Source of the DNA: an uncultured Rhodospirillaceae bacterium
GTDB lineage: Bacteria; Pseudomonadota; Alphaproteobacteria; Rhodospirillales; Magnetospirillaceae
Assembly (NCBI GenBank): GCA_903901915.1
Contig: CAIUSV010000015.1
Location: forward strand, 1 to 64,000
Reading direction: 5' to 3'
Length of the DNA stretch: 64,000 bases
This document shows positions 28,719-35,965 of the stretch, piece by piece. A model generated the notes under the pieces. It saw only the letters and a list, made by a program, of their open reading frames with translations, was not told the DNA's origin and made no database searches. Each line of letters starts with the position of its first letter. Position 1 is the stretch's first letter. Both the position numbers and the translations under genes were made by a program.

Positions 28719-29051
28719 ATGGTTGCCGAAGCCCCCCCGCCGCTGATCAATACCCGTCGGTTCGGCCTCGCCGTCGCCGATGACGGCCGCGCCGCCGCCG
28801 CGATTGGCGCGATGCCCGGTGTACTGGAAGCGGTGACGTCAGGTGAAGGACGGCGGATGACCGTGACCTACGATCTGCGTCGGGTGGGGGGCGAGGACAT
28901 CGAGCGGCGGTTGGACGAGGTCGGTGCCCGGCCGGCGCCCGGTCCGCTTGAAACGCTGCGCCGCCGCTTCGCCCGGTTTACCGAGGCGAACCTGCTGGAC
29001 CAGTCCCGCCTCGAACATCATTGCTGTAGCCAGCCCCCCGACGGTCGATGA
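28719..29051 (+). CDS. Small HMA-like protein with His/Cys C terminus
   Basis: This 110-aa protein is not confidently recognised. The first 75 residues fit a beta-alpha-beta-beta-alpha-beta ferredoxin fold like heavy-metal-associated domains (GRAAAAIGAMPGVLEAVTSG, then MTVTYDLRRVGGEDIERRLDEVG), but the CxxC metal motif is absent. The C terminus carries HHCCSQPP, which could bind metal. AAGGAATAGGAT precedes the ATG. It is divergent from the PAS sensor and does not obviously belong to the polyene cluster. Confidence 0.65.
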   Translation: MVAEAPPPLINTRRFGLAVADDGRAAAAIGAMPGVLEAVTSGEGRRMTVTYDLRRVGGEDIERRLDEVGARPAPGPLETLRRRFARFTEANLLDQSRLEHHCCSQPPDGR

Positions 29052-29214
29052 AAGCCGGTATCGTCTTCAAGCGGTTGCCCTGAGGCGATTGAGACAATTA
29101 CTTTGCTCGCCTTCCCGGTCATGCTACCCATCGTGTATTGTTCGTCGCGTGTCCGGGGAAGCGGCGGTGGTCGCTTCACATCCCCGGGGACCGGAACGCC
29201 GTTCATAAGCCGCC

Positions 29215-29865
29215 ATGACCGCAAGCATCGAACTCCGCGTCGCCGCCTGGACCACCGTACCGCCGGCCTCGGCCGCGACGCTGCCGCTGTCGGTGCGCCG
29301 CCGGGTCACGCCCCTGGGGCGCCGCGCGCTCGAGGCGGCGATGGCGGTGCTGCCCCGGGGGGTGTCGCCCCGCCTGGTCTTCAGCTCACGTCATGGCGAG
29401 AATTCCCGCACCCTGGGGCTGCTTCAATCTCTGGTGGAGGAGGGGACGGTATCGCCGGCCGAGTTCAGTATGTCGGTCCATCACGCCCTGGCCGGTCTGT
29501 TGTCCATTGCCACCGGCAACCATGCCGGGCACACCGCCGTCGCCGCCGGACGGGAATCGTTCTGCTACGGCCTGCTGGAGGCGGCAGCGGCGGCGGCCGA
29601 GGATGGGGCGCCGGTGGTGCTGGTGCATTTCGACGAGGCGTTGCCCGAAATTTTCGACGCGGTGACGGCATCGCCGTCCCCCGGCGTGATCCTGGCCCTG
29701 TTGCTTGACGGTTCGGGCGAGCCGATCACCCTGACGCTGGAGCCGGCGGCGGCTCCGGGAACCGATGACCCGGCGTCGCGTTTCCTCGACTTTCTGCGGT
29801 CCGGCGCGGACGAGGGGGAGGCGACGGGCGAGCGCATGGCCTGGAGATGGCGTCGTGTCGCTTGA
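29215..29865 (+). CDS. Beta-ketoacyl synthase-like chain-length factor (aryl-polyene cluster)
   Basis: This 216-aa protein matches the short ketosynthase N-domain-like protein found at the head of aryl polyene and flexirubin clusters. It has VSPRLVFSSRHGENSRTLGLL and SPAEFSMSVHHALAGLLSIA, but no catalytic Cys-His-His triad, so it probably pairs with an active ketosynthase. It overlaps the next gene by 11 nt. No strong ribosome-binding site is seen, so the start is approximate. Confidence 0.75.
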   Translation: MTASIELRVAAWTTVPPASAATLPLSVRRRVTPLGRRALEAAMAVLPRGVSPRLVFSSRHGENSRTLGLLQSLVEEGTVSPAEFSMSVHHALAGLLSIATGNHAGHTAVAAGRESFCYGLLEAAAAAAEDGAPVVLVHFDEALPEIFDAVTASPSPGVILALLLDGSGEPITLTLEPAAAPGTDDPASRFLDFLRSGADEGEATGERMAWRWRRVA

Positions 29866-30694
29866 CCGTCTGGAGCGGCTGTGGCGGGGGTTCGGCGTCG
29901 GCCTGTTTCTCGCCGTCATCGGTCTGGGCGGCTCGCTGCTGGCATTGAGCGTGTTTCCGCTGATCGCCCTGGCCACCCGCGACCCGACGCGGCGGCAACG
30001 GCGGATACAATGGGTGATGCATCTCAGCTTCAGACTGTACTGCGCCGCCATCCACGTCCTGAGAGTCGCCGATGTCGAGATGCGGGGCGCCGAGCGGCTG
30101 CGCGGCCTCGCCGGCTGCCTGATCGTCGCCAACCACCCGTCGTTGCTGGACGTGGTGATGATCATGGCGATGGTTCCCCGGGTGCAGTGCATCGTCAAGG
30201 GGGCGCTGTGGCGCCATCCATTCTTCCGCCTGACGGTGGGCGGTGCCGGCTATATCCGCAACGACCTGGAGCCGGAAGCGTTGATGCGGGCCTGTGCCGA
30301 GACCCTGGCCGCCGGCAACAATCTGATCGTCTTTCCCGAAGGGACCCGTACCGTTCCCGGCGCAAGGCCCCAATTCCAGCGCGGCTTCGCCAACATCGCC
30401 ACCCTGGCCGGGGCCGATCTTCAATTGATCTTCGTCACCTGCCGGCCGCCGATCCTGCATAAGGGCAATCCGTGGTGGCGGGTGCCGCCGCGACGGACGG
30501 TCTTCGCCCTGGAGGTGGGGGAGCGGCTGGACATCGGCCGTTTCTTGCGCTATCGATCGCGGCCACTGGCGGCGCGCAAGCTGGTTGAATTTCTCGAAAA
30601 TCTCTATTCGGAAAAGCTCGGGCATGGAAGCGTTGGAAGCGGAGCTGAAGCGGCTGATCATTTCAGCGCTGAAGCTGGAAGATCTGTCGCCTGA
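29855..30694 (+). CDS. Lysophospholipid acyltransferase-family protein (PlsC-like)
   Basis: This 279-aa membrane-anchored acyltransferase has an N-terminal hydrophobic helix and the PlsC motifs VANHPSLLDVVMIM (HX4D) and FPEGTRTVPG. It probably transfers the polyene acyl chain to a lipid acceptor. The start is GTG at 29855, inside the previous gene. Its C-terminal 23 codons overlap the next gene (ACP) by 71 nt, an unusually long overlap. Confidence 0.82.
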   Translation: MSLDRLERLWRGFGVGLFLAVIGLGGSLLALSVFPLIALATRDPTRRQRRIQWVMHLSFRLYCAAIHVLRVADVEMRGAERLRGLAGCLIVANHPSLLDVVMIMAMVPRVQCIVKGALWRHPFFRLTVGGAGYIRNDLEPEALMRACAETLAAGNNLIVFPEGTRTVPGARPQFQRGFANIATLAGADLQLIFVTCRPPILHKGNPWWRVPPRRTVFALEVGERLDIGRFLRYRSRPLAARKLVEFLENLYSEKLGHGSVGSGAEAADHFSAEAGRSVA

Positions 30695-30899
30695 GGATAT
30701 CGCTTCCGACGAGGCGCTGTTCGGCGAATCCGGCCTGGGGCTCGATTCCATCGACGCCCTCGAACTGGGAGTGGCGCTGCGCAAGACCTACGGTCTCAAG
30801 GTCGAGACGGTGACCGACGAGGTCCGCGCCAGCTTCGCCACCGTCGCCAGCCTTGCCCGTTTTATCGCCGCGCAACCCGAGAGTGGGGACGGGCCATGA
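30624..30899 (+). CDS. Acyl carrier protein 1 (aryl-polyene type)
   Basis: This 91-aa ACP has the phosphopantetheine serine in GLGLDSIDALELG (S42). The start MEALEAELKRLIISAL fits helix 1 of such ACPs; the open frame extends 13 codons upstream but that part is unlikely to be used. It carries the growing polyene chain. It overlaps the following ACP gene by four bases (ATGA). Confidence 0.85.
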   Translation: MEALEAELKRLIISALKLEDLSPEDIASDEALFGESGLGLDSIDALELGVALRKTYGLKVETVTDEVRASFATVASLARFIAAQPESGDGP

Positions 30900-31141
30900 C
30901 CCGCGACGAGATTTTCACCGCGCTTTCCGGCTATCTCCAGGATCTGTTCGAGGTCCCCGCCGACAGCATCACTCCCGAGGCCCGCCTGTTCGAGGACCTC
31001 GACCTCGACAGCATCGATGCCGTCGATCTGGTGGTGAAGCTTCAGGACCTGACCGGCAGAAAGATCAAGCCCGACCAGTTCAAGACGGTGCGCACGGTGG
31101 GCGATGTGATCGACCGCGTGCATGACCTTCTCGCCGAATAG
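30896..31141 (+). CDS. Acyl carrier protein 2 (aryl-polyene type)
   Basis: This 81-aa ACP has its attachment serine in DLDLDSIDAVDLV (S39). Paired, dissimilar ACPs are a standard feature of aryl-polyene clusters. It overlaps the next gene by 20 nt. Confidence 0.88.
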   Translation: MTRDEIFTALSGYLQDLFEVPADSITPEARLFEDLDLDSIDAVDLVVKLQDLTGRKIKPDQFKTVRTVGDVIDRVHDLLAE

Positions 31142-31703
31142 CCGCCCGCTGCTGCCGGTCATCGCGGTGCTGGGGGGCGCCGCCTATCCGTTCATCGTCT
31201 ATGCCCTACTGGGACGGGTTCCCGCCGGCGGTCTGGTGCTGGCGGCGCTGGCCCTGGTGGCGGCGCGGCTGGTCGGTCTGCGCGGCTCGGCGCTGGCGCG
31301 GCCGCTGCTGTTGCCGCTGGCGGCGGTCGCGGCGCTGATGGCGGCGCTTGGGCTGGTGGACGGCTCGGCCGCCGCCCAGGCCTATCCCATCGTCATGAGC
31401 CTGGGCATGGCCGCCGCCTTCGGCCTGTCGCTGCTGCGCCCACCTTGTCTGGTGGAATGTTTCGCCGCCGTGGTCGAGCCGACCCCCACCGAAGCGGCGC
31501 GGGCCTACATGCGCCGCGTCACCTGGGTCTGGTTCGGCTTCCTGCTGGGCAATGCCGCCCTGTCGGCGGCCAGTCTCGCCAGCGGCAGTCTGGAGCTGTG
31601 GACGCTGTACAACGGCTTAGTGTCGTACCTGCTGATGGCGGCGCTGTTCGGCGGCGAGTGGCTGGTGCGTCGCCGGGTGCGGCGGCGGGAGGCGGGGCGG
31701 TGA
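31122..31703 (+). CDS. Polytopic membrane protein (COG4648-like)
   Basis: This 193-aa protein has about six hydrophobic segments, conserved ARAYMRRVTWVWFGFLLGN in the middle and an Arg-rich cytoplasmic end (RRRVRRREAGR). It resembles the small membrane protein of unknown role that recurs in aryl-polyene clusters. Its stop overlaps the following GTG start. Confidence 0.75.
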   Translation: MTFSPNSRPLLPVIAVLGGAAYPFIVYALLGRVPAGGLVLAALALVAARLVGLRGSALARPLLLPLAAVAALMAALGLVDGSAAAQAYPIVMSLGMAAAFGLSLLRPPCLVECFAAVVEPTPTEAARAYMRRVTWVWFGFLLGNAALSAASLASGSLELWTLYNGLVSYLLMAALFGGEWLVRRRVRRREAGR

Positions 31704-33334
31704 TCGCCCCCGATTCCCGCCGTACCGTCGCCCTGCGTGGCGGCACGCCGGTCAGCGCCGACCGTTTTCGCGCCGATGTCGGCTTTACCGCCGCCGACCT
31801 TCGCCGCCGTGGCTGTCGTCGCGCCGCTTTGGTGGAGGCGGATGGCTATCTGTTCGCCGTCGGTCTGTTCGGCCTGCTGGCGGCAGGCGCCGAAGTGGTG
31901 TTGCCGGCCAACGGCCAGAAGGCCACTCTGGCGGCGCTGGTGGGAGAGGTCGATCTGCTGGTGGGTGGCGACGGGTTGGCCATCACCGGCGGGGACGGTG
32001 TTTGGGACGGTGGGCTGGACGCCGCCGCCTGCCGGCTGGAATTCTTCACCTCCGGGTCCAGCGGCGCCACCAAGCGGGTGGTCCGCACCCTGGCCGAACT
32101 GCTGGGCGAGGTGGCGGTGCTGGAGGCGATGTGGGGCGTCGAACTGGGGGCCGCCCCGGTTTTTGCCACCGTGTCGCACCAACACATCTTCGGCCTGACT
32201 TTCCGGCTGCTGTGGCCGCTGGTCGCCGGCCGTCCCTTCGCCGCCGAAATCCAAGATCTGTGGGAAGGATTGCTGGCGGCGCTGCCCGACGGCGCCGCGC
32301 TGATTTCCAGTCCGGCCCATCTCGGCCGGCTGGGTGGTCTGGCGCCGTCGCGGCGGATGGTGGCGGTGTTCTCGGCCGGGGCGCCGCTGTCGGCGGCGGC
32401 GGCGGCGGACGCCGCGCGGGTTCTGGGTGCCCCGCCGATCGAGATCTACGGCAGCACCGAGACCGGCGCCATCGCCAGCCGCCGCCGTCACCAGGACGAT
32501 CCACCGTGGACGCCGTTGCCGGGCAACCGGGTGACGATCGGCGGTGACGGGCGGTTGCGCCTTCGCTCGCCCTATGTCGGCGACGGCGGCTGGGTTGAGA
32601 CCCAGGACCGTGCCGAGCCGTCGGGCGACGGCTTTCGCCTGCTGGGGCGCGCCGACCGTGTCGCCAAGATCGAGGGCAAGCGTATCGGCCTGGACGAGGT
32701 CGAGGCGGCGTTGGCCGCGTTACCCGAAGTGGCCGAGGCGGCGGTGACGATTCTGGACGAGGGTCGCGACGTGCTGGCGGCGGTGGTGGTGCCCAGCGCC
32801 GCCGGGCGGGCGGAACTGGTCCGTCTGGGGGCGTTCCGTCTGTCGCGGCGGTTGCGGGCGGCGTTGGCGGCAAGCCAGGACCCGGCGGGGCGGCCGCGCC
32901 GCTGGCGCTTCGTCGAGGCCATTCCCGCCGGGGCCATGGGCAAGCGGACGGCCGCCGTTCTGGCGGCGGCGTTTCAGCCGACGGAGCGGCCCAAGCAGCC
33001 TCGGGTCACGGCGGTTCGTCCTTCGGCCGGGGCGGTCGAGATCGATCTGGCCATCGAAGCCGATCTGTTTTGGTTCGACGGCCATTTCCCCGGCGACCCC
33101 ATTCTGCCCGGCGTAGTCCAGCTTGACTGGGCGATGGCGTTCGCCCGCAGCCATCTCGGCCTGACCCAGCCGGCGGCGCGGCGCTTTCAGATCAAGTTCA
33201 AGGCGACCATCCGTCCGGGTGAAGCGGTGACGCTGGCGTTGCGGCTGGATGCCGTCCGAGGGCGGCTGGGGTTCGACTACCGGCGCGGCGGCGCGGTGTG
33301 CTCGACCGGCACCGTCACCCTGGAGAGACCATGA
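31700..33334 (+). CDS. AMP-dependent ligase fused to a hot-dog dehydratase (aryl-polyene starter activation)
   Basis: This 544-aa fusion starts at GTG overlapping the previous stop. The acyl-CoA/ACP ligase part has the P-loop FFTSGSSGATKRV (about 125-137), the IYGSTETGAIASRR adenylate motif and GKRIGLDEVEAAL. The last 100 or so residues are a FabA/FabZ-like hot-dog domain (FDGHFPGDPILPGVVQLDW). In aryl-polyene pathways the ligase activates the aromatic starter (for example 4-hydroxycinnamate) and the dehydratase acts in chain extension. Confidence 0.85.
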   Translation: MIAPDSRRTVALRGGTPVSADRFRADVGFTAADLRRRGCRRAALVEADGYLFAVGLFGLLAAGAEVVLPANGQKATLAALVGEVDLLVGGDGLAITGGDGVWDGGLDAAACRLEFFTSGSSGATKRVVRTLAELLGEVAVLEAMWGVELGAAPVFATVSHQHIFGLTFRLLWPLVAGRPFAAEIQDLWEGLLAALPDGAALISSPAHLGRLGGLAPSRRMVAVFSAGAPLSAAAAADAARVLGAPPIEIYGSTETGAIASRRRHQDDPPWTPLPGNRVTIGGDGRLRLRSPYVGDGGWVETQDRAEPSGDGFRLLGRADRVAKIEGKRIGLDEVEAALAALPEVAEAAVTILDEGRDVLAAVVVPSAAGRAELVRLGAFRLSRRLRAALAASQDPAGRPRRWRFVEAIPAGAMGKRTAAVLAAAFQPTERPKQPRVTAVRPSAGAVEIDLAIEADLFWFDGHFPGDPILPGVVQLDWAMAFARSHLGLTQPAARRFQIKFKATIRPGEAVTLALRLDAVRGRLGFDYRRGGAVCSTGTVTLERP

Positions 33335-34965
33335 CCTTCAATCCCTGCGCCGTCATTCCCAGCCACGATCACTGGACGGCACTGCCCGGCGTGGTGGCGG
33401 CGGCACGTGGCCAGGGGCTTGCCGTCTTCATCATCGATGATGGCAGCGGCGAACCGGCCGCCGCCGCCATCGCCTCGCTGCACCGGCCCGCCGCGGGCGT
33501 CACCGTGGTGCGGCTGCCGGATAACCGGGGCAAGGGTGGGGCGGTGTGCGAGGGCTTTCGTCTTGCCGCCGAAGCCGGTTTCACCCATGTGGTGCAGATC
33601 GACGCCGACGGCCAGCACGATCTTGATGCCCTGCCCGAACTGCTGGCCCAGGCGCGGGCAAGGCCCAAGGCGCTGGTCAGCGGCGAGCCGGTCTATGATG
33701 CGACCATGCCGTGGGGGCGGCGGATCGGCCGCTGGATCACCCATCTCTGGGTATTCGTCGAAACCTTGAGTTTCAGCATCACCGACAGCATGTGCGGCCT
33801 GCGGGTCTATCCGCTGGCGGCGGTGACGGAGCTGCTGGCCGGAGAAGGCGTCGGCGCCGGCATGGATTTCGATACCGACATCATGGTGCGACTGTTCTGG
33901 CGCAAGGTGGAACCGGTGATGGTGCCGGTGCGGGTGACCTATCCGCCCGGCAACAGCTCCAATTTCCACATGGTGCGCGACAACTGGAAGATCACCCGCA
34001 TGCATACGAGGCTGGTGCTGACCATGCTGGTCCGCCGGCTGACCGGTGCAACGGCGCCGCCGCGCCACTGGGCCGGGCTGGCCGAACGCGGTGCCCTGTG
34101 GGGTTTGCGCTTCGTCGTCGCCGCCCATCGCCTGCTGGGGCGGCGGGGATGCATGGCGGTGATGGCGCCCATCGTGCTGTACTTCTATCTCACCGGCGCC
34201 GAGCAGCGCCGCGCCTCGCAACGTTTCCTCGGTCGGGCGCTGGGGCGGCAGCCGGGGCGGCTGGACGGTTTGCGCCATTTCATGGACTTCGCCGGCCGTG
34301 CCCTTGACGCCTTTGCCGCCTGGAGTGGGACGCTGCCGCCCGTCGCCGTGACCTGCGACACCCCCGACGCGTTCGCCCGCATCGCCGCCGATCGGCGCGG
34401 CGCTCTGCTGGTGGTGTCGCATCTGGGCAATGTCGAGCTGTCGCGCGCCCTGATGGCACCGGCGCTGCGACAGCGCCTGACCCTGCTGGCCCACACTCGC
34501 CACGCCGAGAACTACGGCCGCCTGCTGCGCGAGTTTCGTCCCGAGGCGGCGGCGCGGGTGATCCAGGTTACCGACATCGGCCCCGCCACCGCCATCACCC
34601 TGCAAGAGGCGATCGAGCGCGGCGAGTGGCTGTCCATCGCCGGCGACCGGGTGCCGGTGCTGTCGAAGGATCGGGTGGTGCCGGTGCCGTTCCTGGGCAA
34701 GTCGGCGGAGTTTTCCGAGGGGCCATGGCTGCTGGCCGGGTTGCTGGGCTGTCCGGTCCATCTGCTGTTCTGCCGCCGCTGCGACGAGGGCGGCTGGGCG
34801 GTGTCGCTGGAACCCTTCGCCGAGCGGGTGGAACTGCCGCGCGGCCGGCGCGTCGAGGCCATCGCCGAACTGGCCGCCCGTTATGCCCGGCGGCTGGAGG
34901 CGGAGTGTCGCCGCGACCCGTTCCAGTGGTACAACTTCTTCGATTTCTGGAGGGAGGGGGCATGA
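33331..34965 (+). CDS. GT2 glycosyltransferase fused to an LpxL/HtrB-like acyltransferase
   Basis: This 544-aa protein has a GT-A domain (about 1-230) with AVFIIDDGSG and the metal-binding QIDADGQHDLDAL, joined to a lysophospholipid-type acyltransferase (about 270-540) with VVSHLGNVELSRAL (HX4E), IAGDRVPVL and FQWYNFFDFW. This bifunctional enzyme is characteristic of aryl-polyene clusters and should link the polyene to a lipid/sugar anchor. ATGA overlap with the gene before. Confidence 0.85.
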   Translation: MTFNPCAVIPSHDHWTALPGVVAAARGQGLAVFIIDDGSGEPAAAAIASLHRPAAGVTVVRLPDNRGKGGAVCEGFRLAAEAGFTHVVQIDADGQHDLDALPELLAQARARPKALVSGEPVYDATMPWGRRIGRWITHLWVFVETLSFSITDSMCGLRVYPLAAVTELLAGEGVGAGMDFDTDIMVRLFWRKVEPVMVPVRVTYPPGNSSNFHMVRDNWKITRMHTRLVLTMLVRRLTGATAPPRHWAGLAERGALWGLRFVVAAHRLLGRRGCMAVMAPIVLYFYLTGAEQRRASQRFLGRALGRQPGRLDGLRHFMDFAGRALDAFAAWSGTLPPVAVTCDTPDAFARIAADRRGALLVVSHLGNVELSRALMAPALRQRLTLLAHTRHAENYGRLLREFRPEAAARVIQVTDIGPATAITLQEAIERGEWLSIAGDRVPVLSKDRVVPVPFLGKSAEFSEGPWLLAGLLGCPVHLLFCRRCDEGGWAVSLEPFAERVELPRGRRVEAIAELAARYARRLEAECRRDPFQWYNFFDFWREGA

Positions 34966-35372
34966 TCACCGCCGAAGTGGCGTGCAAGGCGCAATTCTAT
35001 GATCTCGATCCCATGCAGGTGGTATGGCACGGCAACTATCCCCGCTTCCTGGAGGAGGCGCGGTGCGCCCTGCTCGACCGCATCGGCTACAACTATCCCG
35101 AGATGGAATCGTCGGGCTATCTGTGGCCCATCGTCGATCTGCGTATCAAATATGTCCGTGCCATCCGCTTCGGCCAGGAAATCCGGGTGGTGGCCACCCT
35201 GGCGGAGTACGAGAACCGCCTGCGCATTGACTATCGCATTCTCGACGCCGTTTCGGGCGAGGTGTTGACCAAGGCCCAGACCACCCAGGTGGCGGTGGAG
35301 GCGGCCAGCGGCGATCTCTGCCTGGAAAGCCCGCCGGCGCTGGTGGAGCGGGTGCGGGGAGCACGGCCATGA
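34962..35372 (+). CDS. Acyl-CoA/ACP thioesterase (4HBT hot-dog)
   Basis: This 136-aa thioesterase has the YbgC/4HBT motif FYDLDPMQVVWHGNYPRFLE, with the catalytic aspartate followed by the HGNY signature. A good AGGGAGGGGG site precedes the ATG. It is placed to release or edit chains on the ACPs. Overlaps both neighbours by four bases. Confidence 0.85.
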   Translation: MITAEVACKAQFYDLDPMQVVWHGNYPRFLEEARCALLDRIGYNYPEMESSGYLWPIVDLRIKYVRAIRFGQEIRVVATLAEYENRLRIDYRILDAVSGEVLTKAQTTQVAVEAASGDLCLESPPALVERVRGARP

Positions 35373-35965
35373 GATGGCTGGCCGTGCTGTCGGCGCTGCT
35401 GGCATCCTTTGCCGCGATGGCGGTCGAGCCGGCGACCCTGGCCGAGGGGCAGGTGTTGCGCGGCCGCTTCGTCCAGGAGCGCCATCTTCAAGGGTTCGCC
35501 CAACCGGTGCGGTCCGAGGGCAGTTTTCTGCTGGCCCCCGGTCGCGGCCTGATCTGGGCAGCGGAACAGCCGTTTGCGGTTACCACCGTGGTCACCGCCG
35601 CCGGGCTGGTGCAGAGCGTCGGTGGCGCCGAGACGGTGCGGCTGGCGGCGGCGCGGCTGCCGGTGCTGTCGCGGCTGCATGCCATGATGGCCGGTGCCCT
35701 GGCTGGCGACTGGCGGGCGCTGGAGGCCGAGTTCGAGGTGATCCGCGAGCCGGCGGGACCGCGCCAGCGTATCATCCTGACCCCCCGTCGCGCCCAGGAC
35801 AACGCGCCGTCGCGCATCGTCGCCCTGGTCGGACGCTTCGTCGACGAGGTCGATATCGAACGGTCCGGCGGCGACCGCGACCACCTTGCCTTCAACGGTC
35901 AGGTCTTATCCGCCGGGCCGCTTCGTGCCGACGAGGCCAAGGCGTTGGCGGCGGCGGCGCCATGA
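35369..35965 (+). CDS. LolA-like outer-membrane lipoprotein carrier
   Basis: This 198-aa protein has a signal peptide (MRWLAVLSALLASFAAMA), so it is periplasmic. The body has the LolA-like strands LRGRFVQERHLQGFAQPV and GSFLLAPGRGLIWAAEQPF. In aryl-polyene clusters it is thought to ferry the lipid-linked pigment to the outer membrane with the MMPL exporter. Confidence 0.82.
   Translation: MRWLAVLSALLASFAAMAVEPATLAEGQVLRGRFVQERHLQGFAQPVRSEGSFLLAPGRGLIWAAEQPFAVTTVVTAAGLVQSVGGAETVRLAAARLPVLSRLHAMMAGALAGDWRALEAEFEVIREPAGPRQRIILTPRRAQDNAPSRIVALVGRFVDEVDIERSGGDRDHLAFNGQVLSAGPLRADEAKALAAAAP

Noticed and set aside
29052-29214. Promoter for the polyene cluster
   Set aside because: TTGAGA and TTGCTC occur near 29090-29105, but no -10 element at 16-18 bp spacing is convincing.
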